Below are positions 1-8,521 of a stretch of 64,000 nucleotides of DNA, piece after piece. Each line of letters begins with the position of its first letter. Positions within the stretch are counted from its first letter, which is position 1. The notes under the pieces were generated by a model. That model saw only the letters and a list, made by a program, of their open reading frames with translations, was not told the DNA's origin and made no database searches. Position numbers and translations under genes: made by a program. Source of the stretch: Sulfuricurvum sp. IAE1 (GTDB lineage Bacteria > Campylobacterota > Campylobacteria > Campylobacterales > Sulfurimonadaceae); the NCBI RefSeq assembly GCF_004347735.1, contig NZ_SLTI01000060.1:62001-126000 (forward strand). The letters are read 5' to 3'.

Positions 1-237
1 CGCAACGGCAATATCGGGGAGCGGACCAAAGACGAGATCGCCGTTATGGCCCTTCGCGGCGGAGACATCGTCGGACGTCATACGGTCGGGTTTTACAACG
101 AGGGGGAATTCGTTGAACTTCACCATACCGCGACAAGCCGCAATACCTTTTCCAAAGGGGCGATTCGCGCGGCAAAATGGCTGGCCGGCAAACCAAACGG
201 CCTTTATTCGATCCAAGACTGTCTTGAACTTGCATAA
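1..237 (+). CDS. dapB: 4-hydroxy-tetrahydrodipicolinate reductase, C-terminal part
   Basis: Only the last 78 codons are inside the window; the frame is open from base 1. The residues match the C-terminal part of DapB, which reduces the dihydrodipicolinate intermediate of lysine and meso-diaminopimelate synthesis with NAD(P)H in the cytoplasm. Visible landmarks are a GDIVGRHTV stretch, the HTATSR segment and the [12 protein letters not shown] helix, all typical of the substrate-binding and tetramerisation domain. The stop is followed after 9 bases by purF; the same pair is adjacent in Campylobacter jejuni (recalled). The N-terminal Rossmann domain lies outside the window. Confidence 0.93.
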   Translation, partial: RNGNIGERTKDEIAVMALRGGDIVGRHTVGFYNEGEFVELHHTATSRNTFSKGAIRAAKWLAGKPNGLYSIQDCLELA

Positions 238-246
238 GGAAACAGC

Positions 247-1599
247 GTGCGTAGCTTAAACGAAAAATGTGCCGTCGTCGGTATTTTTGACCATCCGGAA
301 GCCTCTAAACTGGCCTATTTCTCTCTTCACGCCCTCCAGCACCGCGGTCAGGAAGCGGCCGGTATCAGCACCGGGGACGGCGAGAAACTCTACACGATCA
401 AAGACCGCGGTTTGGTGACGCAGGTATTCGATACCCAGAAACTCAATACCCTCAAAGGGCACATGGCGATCGGCCATACCCGCTACTCGACCGCCGGGGA
501 CGATTCGATCCTCGATGCCCAGCCGGTATTCGCCCGTTACGACCTGGGAGAGATGTCGATCGTCCACAACGGGAACCTGACCAATGCCAAAGAAGTACGC
601 GATGCCCTGATCAAAAAAGGGGCGATCTTCCAGACGTTCATGGACACCGAAAACCTGATCCACCTGATCGCCAAAAGCGACCAGCACCACCTTACCGATC
701 GGATCATCGATGCGGTCAAAAAGATCGAAGGGGCTTATTCGCTTGTGTTCCTCAGCCGCTCGAAAATGTTTGCGATGCGCGATCCTCACGGTTTCCGCCC
801 CTTGAGTCTCGGACGGGTCGGCGACGGGTACGTTGTCGCATCCGAGACGTGTGCGTTTGACCTGATCGGTGCGGAGTATATCCGTGACGTCGAACCGGGT
901 GAGCTCCTGATTTTTGAAAAAGGGAAAGCCCCCCAGTCGATCAAAGTCTTCGAAGCGACGCCGAAACACTGTATCTTCGAATACGTCTATTTCGCACGTC
1001 CCGATTCGAACGTCTACAAGCAAAACGTTTATGAAATGCGAAAAGCGATGGGGAAAGAACTTGCCAAAGAGCAGCCTTCTATCGGTGCTGACATGATCGT
1101 CCCCGTTCCCGATGGCGGTGTTCCCGCCGCGATCGGTTACGCGCAGCAAAGCGGTATCCCATTCGAGATGGCGATCATGCGTAACCACTACATCGGCCGT
1201 ACGTTTATCGAACCGACGCAGGAGATGCGAGACCTGAAGGTCAAAATGAAACTCTCTCCGATCGAGCACCTGATCAAGGGCAAAAGCCTTGTCGTTATCG
1301 ACGATTCGATCGTCCGCGGCACGACGAGCCGCCAGATCGTCCGGATGCTCAAGGCCGCCGGTGCCCGGGAAGTGCATATGCGGATCTCTAGCCCGCCGAC
1401 AACCGATCCGTGTTTTTACGGCGTGGATACGCCCGACAAAGAAAAACTGATCGCGGCGAACATGTCGATCGAAGAGATTTGCGCGTTTATCGAAGCCGAT
1501 TCGCTCGGATACCTGAGCAACGAAGCACTCCTGCGCAGCGTCAACGGTAAGGAAGAAAACTACTGCACGGCCTGTTTTACGGGCAAATACATCATCTAA
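247..1599 (+). CDS. purF: amidophosphoribosyltransferase
   Basis: PurF catalyses the first committed step of purine synthesis, making 5-phosphoribosylamine from PRPP and glutamine. The 450-residue protein starts with GTG at 247, preceded by an AAGGAAA Shine-Dalgarno sequence at about 236. The nucleophile of the N-terminal Ntn glutaminase domain is Cys8 in EKCAVVGIF, so a seven-residue propeptide is expected to be removed to expose it. HALQHRGQEAAGI and the GHTRYST segment belong to the same domain. The C-terminal phosphoribosyltransferase domain carries the PRPP loop VVIDDSIVRGTTS at about residues 348-360, and cysteines near the C terminus (NYCTACF) fit the Fe-S type. Probably cotranscribed with dapB. 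Confidence 0.97.
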   Translation: MRSLNEKCAVVGIFDHPEASKLAYFSLHALQHRGQEAAGISTGDGEKLYTIKDRGLVTQVFDTQKLNTLKGHMAIGHTRYSTAGDDSILDAQPVFARYDLGEMSIVHNGNLTNAKEVRDALIKKGAIFQTFMDTENLIHLIAKSDQHHLTDRIIDAVKKIEGAYSLVFLSRSKMFAMRDPHGFRPLSLGRVGDGYVVASETCAFDLIGAEYIRDVEPGELLIFEKGKAPQSIKVFEATPKHCIFEYVYFARPDSNVYKQNVYEMRKAMGKELAKEQPSIGADMIVPVPDGGVPAAIGYAQQSGIPFEMAIMRNHYIGRTFIEPTQEMRDLKVKMKLSPIEHLIKGKSLVVIDDSIVRGTTSRQIVRMLKAAGAREVHMRISSPPTTDPCFYGVDTPDKEKLIAANMSIEEICAFIEADSLGYLSNEALLRSVNGKEENYCTACFTGKYII

Positions 1600-1607
1600 G
1601 AGACCCG

Positions 1608-2570
1608 ATGCGGGAGCAGATTTTTACGTTCGGGCAATATCTGCACCGTAAATTCGGCTTCAAAGTTTCCAAGGTACCTGTCTCCATTTCGGGATTTACC
1701 TGTCCGAATATCGACGGAACCGTCGCAAAGGGAGGGTGTACCTTCTGTGAAAACGACTCATTCAGTCCGAGTCTTGACCGCGCCCGTCCGCTGAAGGGTT
1801 TTTTCCTCAACCTCTCTTCATCCGAAAATCCTTTTTTGGAACAGCAGCTCCGTCAGCTCGAATGGCAGTTCGACACTCTCTCCAAAAAGCTGCGCGAAGA
1901 AAACGGTGCGGAAAAGTTTCTTGTCTATTTTCAGAGTTTTACCAATACCTACGCCCCTTTGGAAACGCTCAAAGCCCTTTACGAGAAAGCCCTTTCATTC
2001 GAGAACGTCGTCGGGCTGAGTATCGGGACAAGATCGGACAGTATAAGTGACGAGACGATGCGATACCTCGCCGAACTCTCCCGGCGGGCCGAGATCTGGG
2101 TCGAATTCGGAATCCAGTCGATTTACGATACGACGCTGCAGCGGATTAACCGCGGCCATGACAGCGCGAGTGTCAGGGAAACGATCGCCAAAGCCAAAAG
2201 CTACGGCCTGAACGTATGCGGGCATCTTATTTTCGGTCTTCCGGGAGAGACGAGGGAGATGATGCTTGAAACGGCGAAAGAAGCGTATGCGCTGGGGATC
2301 GATTCGGTCAAATACCATCCCCTCTACGTCGTCAAACGGACCGCATTGGCCAATGAGTACGCGCGGGGAGAGTTTGAGCCGATTTCACAGGAATTGTATC
2401 TTGACGTACTGGCCGAAGCGCTCCGCTTGAAGCCCCCCCGTGTAAGCGTTCAGCGTATCAGCGCCGGTATCGGTGACGATACGCTGATCGCCCCGATGTG
2501 GTGTCGGGATAAAAACGACCAGCTCAAAAGCGTGAATGCGGCACTTAAAAGGTGGGGGCTGAAGTATTAA
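1608..2570 (+). CDS. TIGR01212-type radical SAM protein (YhcC-like)
   Basis: This 320-residue protein has an N-terminal radical SAM cluster motif with spacing Cys32-x11-Cys44-x2-Cys47, within SISGFTCPN and GGCTFCEND. That unusual wide first spacing and the following YFQSFTNTY and HLIFGLPGE segments are the marks of the TIGR01212/YhcC family, whose substrate is not established. The gene follows purF by 8 bases and uses ATG, with an AAGAG ribosome site overlapping the purF stop region, so it is probably the last gene of the dapB-purF transcript. Its TAA overlaps the stop codon of the convergent gene by sharing a TTAA palindrome. Confidence 0.9.
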   Translation: MREQIFTFGQYLHRKFGFKVSKVPVSISGFTCPNIDGTVAKGGCTFCENDSFSPSLDRARPLKGFFLNLSSSENPFLEQQLRQLEWQFDTLSKKLREENGAEKFLVYFQSFTNTYAPLETLKALYEKALSFENVVGLSIGTRSDSISDETMRYLAELSRRAEIWVEFGIQSIYDTTLQRINRGHDSASVRETIAKAKSYGLNVCGHLIFGLPGETREMMLETAKEAYALGIDSVKYHPLYVVKRTALANEYARGEFEPISQELYLDVLAEALRLKPPRVSVQRISAGIGDDTLIAPMWCRDKNDQLKSVNAALKRWGLKY

Positions 2571-3097
2571 TCGACCTGTGCCTCGACTTCGAAGGTCGCT
2601 TTTTCAAAATGGCTCGGATAATCGACCAAAATACGGAACGTTTTGGACGCACCGGGGTTGAGACTCTCGGCGATAACATGCCGGGAAAAGACGTTTTGGC
2701 GTTTGAATTCGGGATCGTCGTCTTGAAAAAGCTGCTCAAAGGCGCTCGGTTCGCTGAACTGAGTTGCTTTGGCGTGGGCTCCTCCTTTGATGTTGGAGAG
2801 CTTTAAGACGGCACTCACCTGTCCGACGGGATGGTTTCCGACGTTCCGTACCGTCCCTTTGATAAGGATCTGTTCAGACTGGTAAAAACGCTCGTCGCTC
2901 AGGTTTGAAATCTGAACCTTGTAAACGCTTTCGTTTATCAAAGGCCAAAGCATCGCAACGAAGAAAACGATGACCAAAATGACGGTCAGAAAAATGGAAA
3001 ATTTTGATCGGCTGCGCAATGCCAATACCGTTCCCGCCACAAACAGTACAAGAGAGATAACGATCAGTAGATAATGCCAACTGGTTAACGGGCTCAT
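2567..3097 (-). CDS. membrane protein, DUF2393-like, copy 2
   Basis: A 176-residue protein with two predicted transmembrane helices near the N terminus (YLLIVISLVLFVAGTVLAL and a second around residues 33-50) and a C-terminal domain rich in beta strands expected outside the cytoplasmic membrane. The segment LIKGTVRNVGNHPVG matches LIKGEIRNTSKRTFG in the gene immediately upstream, so the two are tandem paralogues. I recall the family in Campylobacterota as DUF2393, but this name is from memory. The start chosen is ATG at 3097, which overlaps the upstream stop by 4 bases (ATGA) and has a GGCGGA ribosome site; a TTG six bases further out is less likely. Function unknown. Confidence 0.75.
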   Translation of the reverse strand: MSPLTSWHYLLIVISLVLFVAGTVLALRSRSKFSIFLTVILVIVFFVAMLWPLINESVYKVQISNLSDERFYQSEQILIKGTVRNVGNHPVGQVSAVLKLSNIKGGAHAKATQFSEPSAFEQLFQDDDPEFKRQNVFSRHVIAESLNPGASKTFRILVDYPSHFEKATFEVEAQVD

Positions 3098-3609
3098 CTG
3101 CAATCCGCCTTTGCCGTGATGTTGTATTCTTTGGTATATCGGAAAGGTTCGACAAAGAGTTTAAACGCAGCGGCCTTGCCGGGCTTGATCGGTTCTTCGA
3201 CTTTCAGGGATGCTTTTTGGAAAGGGATGTTGGGATAGATCCGGTCGAGATAAGGGTTCCCGCTTACTTTGTGTACCCCGACGCTGACGGTGCATTCGCC
3301 GAACGTCCGTTTTGAGGTATTGCGGATTTCCCCTTTGATCAACAGCGCCTCGGTGAATTCGAGCGCTTTGACCTGCGAGAGGACGAGCGTATTGCTGAAG
3401 AGATAGCGGTGCATCATCGTGTATCCCACGGCACTTCCGGCCGTCAGGACTCCAAAAGCCACCAGCACCAGAAGAACGGCAAGGGCCAAGTGGTGGCGCA
3501 AAAAGACGGCAAGTCCGAGAATCAGGATAAAAAGGAGAATGATCCCCCCGAAGAGGAGGTAATCGTAAACGAGGAGATGGTCGATGAAATCGAGGATGTA
3601 CGTTTTCAT
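3094..3609 (-). CDS. membrane protein, DUF2393-like, copy 1
   Basis: A 171-residue protein with a hydrophobic N-terminal half containing two transmembrane helices (about residues 15-35 and 38-62) and an extracytoplasmic domain with the motif LIKGEIRN, shared with the downstream neighbour. Residues near the C terminus (EPIKPGKAAAFKLFVEPF) look like an immunoglobulin-like or FxLYD-like strand pattern; this is inference. The start ATG overlaps the hisIE stop by 4 bases, and its own stop overlaps the next ATG by 4 bases, so hisIE and both paralogues should be translationally coupled. Why two envelope proteins ride with a histidine gene is not explained by the sequence. Confidence 0.75.
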   Translation of the reverse strand: MKTYILDFIDHLLVYDYLLFGGIILLFILILGLAVFLRHHLALAVLLVLVAFGVLTAGSAVGYTMMHRYLFSNTLVLSQVKALEFTEALLIKGEIRNTSKRTFGECTVSVGVHKVSGNPYLDRIYPNIPFQKASLKVEEPIKPGKAAAFKLFVEPFRYTKEYNITAKADCR

Positions 3610-4280
3610 GAAGGCCTTGAGTTTTTCTCCGCGATCCCGCTTGTTCCGAATCGGCGTGCGAGTTCTTGTTTGATACGGTCGGGAGAGATATTTTTATGTC
3701 CGAGTGCGACCAGGACGTGATAGACCAAATCGGCACATTCGTAAATAATTTCACTCTCGTCGCCGTCTTTGATCGCAAAAGAGAATTCTCCCGCTTCCTC
3801 GACCACTTTTTTGAGGATCGCGTTATCCCCTTTGCTGAGAAGCTTTGCGGTCCATGACGTGGAAGGATCGGCATTTTTTCGGCTGAGGATCGTGTGGTAG
3901 AGTTCGTCGATGATCCCATAAGCCGCGGCAGTATCGATCTGGGGCTCGGAGGTGACGGCACCTGTTTCGATGTCGGTGAAGAAACACGATTTACGCCCCG
4001 TATGGCAGGCGACCCCTTCTTGGCGTACGTGGATGAGAAGCGTGTCGTTATCGCAATCGAGTAAAAAACGCTCGATATGCTGCAAATGACCGCTGCTTTC
4101 CCCTTTTTTCCAGAGGCGCTGCTTGGATCGGGAGTAGTAATGGGCCGTTTTCGTCGAGAGAGAAAGTTCCAGCGCCTCGCGGTTCATGTAGGCCATCATC
4201 AATACTTCAAGAGTCGTAGAATCCTGTACGATGACGGGGAGGAGCGGGGACTTTTGCCAGTCGATATGATCGAGATTCAT
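3606..4280 (-). CDS. hisI: bifunctional phosphoribosyl-AMP cyclohydrolase / phosphoribosyl-ATP diphosphatase
   Basis: This 224-residue protein carries out steps 2 and 3 of histidine synthesis. The N-terminal HisI domain (about 1-105) shows MAYMNREALELSLSTK, the SRSKQRLWKKGESSGH signature and the cysteines of the zinc site (LLDCDND, GVACHTGR, SCFF). The C-terminal HisE domain (about 125-215) shows the helical segment GDNAILKKVVEEAGEF followed by a YECADLVYHVLVALG helix, the usual all-alpha pyrophosphohydrolase layout. The fused length is normal for HisIE. It is the first gene of a three-gene minus-strand unit with the two DUF2393-like membrane proteins. Confidence 0.96.
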   Translation of the reverse strand: MNLDHIDWQKSPLLPVIVQDSTTLEVLMMAYMNREALELSLSTKTAHYYSRSKQRLWKKGESSGHLQHIERFLLDCDNDTLLIHVRQEGVACHTGRKSCFFTDIETGAVTSEPQIDTAAAYGIIDELYHTILSRKNADPSTSWTAKLLSKGDNAILKKVVEEAGEFSFAIKDGDESEIIYECADLVYHVLVALGHKNISPDRIKQELARRFGTSGIAEKNSRPS

Positions 4281-4359
4281 GAGGAAACCTTTTTCGTATT
4301 TGGTAAGAGTTCACGGCTGAACCCCTGCCAAACCCTCCGAAGAGGAGAGATGGAATGGG

Positions 4360-5394
4360 TTATTTCGAAGAGACCTTTTGGGTATGGTCGCTTTTCATGT
4401 CAACCCAGATATTGGGTGTCGAACCGCCGGGAGTGAGAAAAATTTTCGCGTCCTTGTTTTCTTTGAGGGCGTCGTTGAATTTCCCCTGTACCTTGATCTG
4501 CTCGAGCTTGAGGAGGCCCGGAGTGATCGAATTGGCGATCAGCTGATTTGCTTTGGCCTGCGCCTGCGCTTCAATGGTGAGGGCGTTGGCGACTCCTTGT
4601 GCTTCGGTCTCTTTTTTGAACGCCTCTTGTTTGGCTCTCTCAACCTCCTGCTGTGCCCGCTCGACCTCTTGTTTGGCAACCTGGACCCGTTCGATCTGCT
4701 CTTTCACTTTTTGGGGAAGGACGATTTCGCGGAGCTGGACCGATTCGAGTTCGGCCGGACCGTTTTTCTGGCGACCGACGTTGCTGCGGATGCCGCTTTC
4801 GATCTTCTGCGCGATCGTGTTGCGCATGATGGGAAGGTTTTCGGCTTCATACTGCCCCACGACGTTGCGGACGATGTCGCGTGCGACCGGGTCGATGATC
4901 TTGTCTTCCCAGCTAAATCCCCAGTTTGAAACCGTTTGGGCCGCCAGCTGGGCATTGAGGCGATACTGGACGGTGAGCTCGATCGAAACGGGAAGCCCCC
5001 GTTTGTCGAGAACGGTAATGGCCGGTTTGACCAAAATACCGTCTCCGGTCGTCGAAGCGCGGTCGATTTTGTCCGCGTAGTTGATGATGCGGACCTTGGT
5101 GTCGACGACGTAGACCTGCTGGATCAGGGGAATGATGAAATGCAGGCCCGGCAGCAGCGCCTGCGCCTCGTATTTACCGTTGGTCGAGAGAATCCCGCGT
5201 TCCCCTTCGTTGATGATGACGAAAGGTTTGGCCAGGACAAGCAGCAGTACGAATCCTCCGATCAGCCAGAGCATTCCCGCCTTTTGGCTGTTCATGTTGA
5301 AATCGATTTTCGGCGATTTGGGGGCCTGAAATCCCCCGCCCCGCTGGCTTTCGTTTTTCTTTTTGTTGAAGTAGTCGTTCATATCGCTGGCCAT
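4360..5394 (-). CDS. SPFH/prohibitin-family membrane protein
   Basis: A 344-residue prohibitin-like protein. After a charged, Lys- and Gln-rich N terminus there is one transmembrane helix (about 41-58, MLWLIGGFVLLLVLAKPF), then the SPFH domain (VINEGERGILSTNGKYEAQALLPGLH onwards) and a long coiled coil with VAKQEVERAQQEVERAKQEA repeats at about 239-275, ending in a Gly- and Pro-bearing tail. Such proteins form oligomeric cages or membrane scaffolds often linked to FtsH-type proteolysis. The start at 5394 has an AGAGGA site 6 bases upstream. A homologue next to ilvE is known to me from C. jejuni (Cj0268c-Cj0269c), matching the order here. Confidence 0.9.
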   Translation of the reverse strand: MASDMNDYFNKKKNESQRGGGFQAPKSPKIDFNMNSQKAGMLWLIGGFVLLLVLAKPFVIINEGERGILSTNGKYEAQALLPGLHFIIPLIQQVYVVDTKVRIINYADKIDRASTTGDGILVKPAITVLDKRGLPVSIELTVQYRLNAQLAAQTVSNWGFSWEDKIIDPVARDIVRNVVGQYEAENLPIMRNTIAQKIESGIRSNVGRQKNGPAELESVQLREIVLPQKVKEQIERVQVAKQEVERAQQEVERAKQEAFKKETEAQGVANALTIEAQAQAKANQLIANSITPGLLKLEQIKVQGKFNDALKENKDAKIFLTPGGSTPNIWVDMKSDHTQKVSSK

Positions 5395-5443
5395 CTAGTG
5401 TCCTCTTTCGCTCTTATATGGATGGGTGCAGTTATACCCAAAT

Positions 5444-6364
5444 TTAGTCAATGTACGTCAAATAGTGGTCGAAATCGGCATTGCGTCCGCAGACGATGTC
5501 GAAATAACCGCTCTGAAGCTTTTCGGTAATCGGCCCGCGTCCGCCTGCACCGAGTACCCGTGCGTCCACTTCGCGAACCGGAGTGAGTTCAGCCGCTGTT
5601 CCGGTGAGGAACGCTTCATCAGCCGTGTAGATCTCTTCACGGCTGATACGGCGGCGGGTTACCTTGTAGCCGAGGTATTCGGCCAGTTCGATGACGGTTT
5701 TCTGGGTGATCGAGGCGAGCGAATTGTCGTTTGGGGGTGTGATGATCTCGTTGTCTTTGATCATGAAGAAGGCCGCCCCGCTTGCTTCGGCGACGTATCC
5801 TTCGTCATCGAGAAGGAGCGCTTCGTCGTAGCCCGCTTCGACCGCTTCGAATTTGGCCATCTGGCTGTTGAGGTAGTTCCCGACCGCTTTGGCTTTTCCC
5901 ATGTTGGATTTGTTGTTGGGGCGGCTGAACGAAGAAATTTTGAGGCGGATCCCCCGTTTCATCCCCTCTTCGCCCAGATAGGCTCCCCATTCCCATGCGG
6001 CAACCGCCACTTCGACGGGGGCTTCTTTGTGGTAAACCCCCATGACGCCGTATCCGAGGTAGACGATCGGGCGGAGGTAGACGTTTTCGCCGGTGAACCC
6101 GTTGGCTTTGAGGAGTTCGATTTGGGCTTTGTTGAGCTCCTCAACGCTGTACGGGACGTTGATCAGGGTCATTTTCGCCGATTCGATAAGGCGTTTGGTG
6201 TGGTCGCTCAAGCGGAAGATCGCGTATCCTTTGGGTGTTTTGTACGCTTTGGTACCCTCGATGGCTCCGTTACCGTAGTGGAGGGTGTGCGAGAGGACGT
6301 GGATTTTTGCCTCGCTCCAGGGGAGCATTTTGCCGTTCATCCAAATGTATTTGGCTTCGTTCAT
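5444..6364 (-). CDS. ilvE: branched-chain amino acid aminotransferase
   Basis: IlvE transfers the amino group between glutamate and the keto acids of valine, leucine and isoleucine, a PLP enzyme of fold type IV. The 306-residue form starts with MNEAKYIWMNGKM; this ATG at 6364 has a GGAGA ribosome site 8 bases away, while the frame is open 14 codons further. Supporting segments are HTLHYGNGAIEGTKAY, YLRPIVYLGYG, SSFSRPNNKSNMGKAKAVGNY (containing the PLP lysine), GYDEALLLDDEGYVAEASG and FLTGTAAELTPV. Lies downstream of nothing obvious on the minus strand and 49 bases before the SPFH gene. Confidence 0.95.
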   Translation of the reverse strand: MNEAKYIWMNGKMLPWSEAKIHVLSHTLHYGNGAIEGTKAYKTPKGYAIFRLSDHTKRLIESAKMTLINVPYSVEELNKAQIELLKANGFTGENVYLRPIVYLGYGVMGVYHKEAPVEVAVAAWEWGAYLGEEGMKRGIRLKISSFSRPNNKSNMGKAKAVGNYLNSQMAKFEAVEAGYDEALLLDDEGYVAEASGAAFFMIKDNEIITPPNDNSLASITQKTVIELAEYLGYKVTRRRISREEIYTADEAFLTGTAAELTPVREVDARVLGAGGRGPITEKLQSGYFDIVCGRNADFDHYLTYID

Positions 6365-6499
6365 GAGAAAGGTCTCCGGTAGAAAAAATTGGAAGATTTT
6401 AACCAAGATGGGGTTTAAGGTTTATTAATGAGAAGAAAATAATAAGATGGGGCGGACGATGCCAAGAAGCGCGCGGGGATTTTCCCCGCCTCGGGCTTC

Positions 6500-6949
6500 T
6501 TAGTGGTTCGGCGTGTTGATCATCCAGATGGAGAATATATCGAGGTAGTTCCAGAACGACTCGATGTATTCGGGGCTCACCCCTTCTTTTTCGAGCTCCG
6601 GGAGGAGCTTCGCGTAAAATTCGAGCCATCGGCGGCGTGCCGCTTCGTCGATTCTGAAAGGGGCGTGACGTCCCACCATCCGGGGTTCACCGCGCGTCTG
6701 GGCGAAGTAGTCGGGGCCGCCGCAGATCTGGATCAGAAAATCGGCGGCATGTTTTTTGGCCGCGGCGAAATCGTCTTCGTCGTGGATCGGAAACAAAAAC
6801 GAGATGTCACTGTTGCGGATCATCTCGTAGTGGTCGTCCACCAGTTTTCGGAACCGTTCTTCCCCTACCTGGAAATAAAAACCCGGATGCGGTTTGGTCA
6901 CCGGCGGGCGTACTCCTAAAACACCGTCAGTAATCTTGAGTTCCAGCAT
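6500..6949 (-). CDS. group II truncated hemoglobin
   Basis: A 149-residue globin. After an N-terminal extension of about 22 residues it follows the short 2-on-2 globin pattern: Tyr41 at the B10 position (DDHYEMI), FLFPIHDEDD in the CD region, GGPDYFAQTRGEPRMVGRHAPFRI with proximal His95, and Trp108 at the G8 position (RRRWLEFY). The GGP..RHAPFRI..W combination and the closing NYLDIFSIWMINTP are characteristic of group II (TrHbO-type) globins, which bind O2, NO or act in peroxide chemistry. The start at 6949 has an AGGGGA site; an upstream ATG at 6976 lacks one. It is unlike the group III Ctb globin of C. jejuni. Confidence 0.85.
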   Translation of the reverse strand: MLELKITDGVLGVRPPVTKPHPGFYFQVGEERFRKLVDDHYEMIRNSDISFLFPIHDEDDFAAAKKHAADFLIQICGGPDYFAQTRGEPRMVGRHAPFRIDEAARRRWLEFYAKLLPELEKEGVSPEYIESFWNYLDIFSIWMINTPNH

Positions 6950-7045
6950 AAAATCCCCTGCGTATTTTTGGGACACATTCTAAGGGGTTTTCGTCAAGAG
7001 ATTCCTTAAAAGCGTTTCTTCGCCCTCGTTTTAGGTGGCGGTTTG

Positions 7046-7051
7046 TATAAT
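7046..7051 (+). promoter_or_regulatory. -10 element before aldehyde dehydrogenase
   Basis: A perfect TATAAT lies 42 bases before the ATG of the aldehyde dehydrogenase gene, in the spacer between it and the divergent globin gene. No clear -35 box is seen, as is usual for Campylobacterota vegetative promoters. Confidence 0.6.
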
Positions 7052-7093
7052 TGAAACATTCATTAGAACCAACTTCGACAACAGGAATGCGCC

Positions 7094-8509
7094 ATGGATG
7101 CACATGTATGGATGGGATCGACGCGGACCGAGCCGGCCCGATATGCCGAACGCAACAGTCCTTATGACGGACGGGTCGTGTCCCGATGGGGGGTTTGCGG
7201 TGCCGAGGATGCGCTGATGGCGCTTTCAATCGCCGAAAAGGCGGCCAAAACGGCCAGAAAAACTCCGCTGCACCAGCGGTGCGCGTGGCTGAGTGACGTG
7301 GCACAGAGGCTTCGCGAGCGGCGTGAAGAGTTCGCACGGGTATTGTGCGACGAAGTCGGTAAACCGATCGCGTATGCGCGGATCGAAGTCGACCGATGCA
7401 TCGAGACGATTACCCTTTCGGCCGAGACGATGCGTACGATGCACGGCGAGACGATCAATACCGACGCGATGGGGAGCGGCAGAAGCGCCCATGCCTACTG
7501 GCGGCGGGAGCCGGCCGGGGTCGTCGTGGCGATCACGCCGTTCAATTTTCCCCTGAACCTTGTCGCCCACAAGCTCGCCCCGGCATTGGTAGCGGGAAAT
7601 GCGGTCGTATTGAAGCCTACCCCCGAAGCTCCGCTGTGTGCCTACAAACTGGCCGAACTGTTTATTGAAAGCCCTTATGCCGTTCCCGATGCGCTCAGTG
7701 TCGTGTACGGCGATGCCGAGGTAGGCGGTGCGCTCGTCTCCAGCGATATACCGCGCGTCGTCAGCTTTACCGGATCGGTCGGGGTAGGAAACATCATTAC
7801 CAAGAATGCCGGAATCAAAAAAGTGAGTCTGGAACTGGGAGGAAACGCCGCGACCTATATCGATGCGGATGCCGATCTCGAATACGCAGCACAGCGTTGT
7901 GCGATCGGTGCTTTCGTCAATTCGGGACAGGTGTGCATTTCGCTGCAGCGCATCTATGTCGATGCGTCGGTGTACGACGCGTTTGCGGCGAAGATGGCTG
8001 AAGCGACCGCGAAGCTCGTCGTGGGCTCGCCGTACGAGGAGAAGACGTTTCTGGGGCCGCTGATCAATGACGAAGCGGCAATGAGAGCGATGAATTGGGT
8101 AGAAAGCGCGATTGCCGAAGGGGCTCGGGCATTGACGCCGCCGCGGCGGGAAGGGCGGATTTTTTACCCCTGCGTCATGGCCGATGTGACCGAATCGATG
8201 AAGATCGTGTGCGAGGAGGTATTCGCCCCGATCGTCAGTCTGGTGAAAGTCGAAGGGATCGACGATGCGGTGATGCGGATGAACAATTCCCCCTACGGAT
8301 TGCAGTTTTCGGTCTTCACCAACAACCTTTCCCACGTCAAGAAAGTGATCGACGAGTGCGAGGCGGGGGGAGTCGTCATCAACGATATGCCGACACTGCG
8401 TTTCGACATACAGCCCTACGGCGGGGTGAAACTCAGCGGCGTTGGGCGTGAAGGCCCCCGTTTTGCGATCGAAGAGTTTACCGAAATCAAATCGATTGTT
8501 ATTTTATAA
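7094..8509 (+). CDS. NAD(P)-dependent aldehyde dehydrogenase
   Basis: A 471-residue aldehyde dehydrogenase superfamily protein that should oxidise an aldehyde to its acid or acyl product with NAD(P). Visible motifs are the cofactor segment ITPFNFPLNLVAHKLAPALVAGN with VVLKPTPEAP, the FTGSVGVGN turn, the general-base glutamate in VSLELGGNA, and the catalytic cysteine in NSGQVCISLQR. The C-terminal oligomerisation part (GGVKLSGVGREGPRFAIEE) is complete. The substrate cannot be read from sequence; resemblance is to lactaldehyde, succinate-semialdehyde or non-phosphorylating GAPDH branches. The start has a CAGGA site 8 bases upstream; 12 bases separate it from the peroxiredoxin gene. Confidence 0.9.
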   Translation: MDAHVWMGSTRTEPARYAERNSPYDGRVVSRWGVCGAEDALMALSIAEKAAKTARKTPLHQRCAWLSDVAQRLRERREEFARVLCDEVGKPIAYARIEVDRCIETITLSAETMRTMHGETINTDAMGSGRSAHAYWRREPAGVVVAITPFNFPLNLVAHKLAPALVAGNAVVLKPTPEAPLCAYKLAELFIESPYAVPDALSVVYGDAEVGGALVSSDIPRVVSFTGSVGVGNIITKNAGIKKVSLELGGNAATYIDADADLEYAAQRCAIGAFVNSGQVCISLQRIYVDASVYDAFAAKMAEATAKLVVGSPYEEKTFLGPLINDEAAMRAMNWVESAIAEGARALTPPRREGRIFYPCVMADVTESMKIVCEEVFAPIVSLVKVEGIDDAVMRMNNSPYGLQFSVFTNNLSHVKKVIDECEAGGVVINDMPTLRFDIQPYGGVKLSGVGREGPRFAIEEFTEIKSIVIL

Positions 8510-8521
8510 GAAGGAAATTAC

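Noticed and set aside
256-1377. Long open frame antisense to purF
   Set aside because: It is the mirror of a highly conserved gene, with no ribosome site and no recognisable domain; high GC third positions create such frames.
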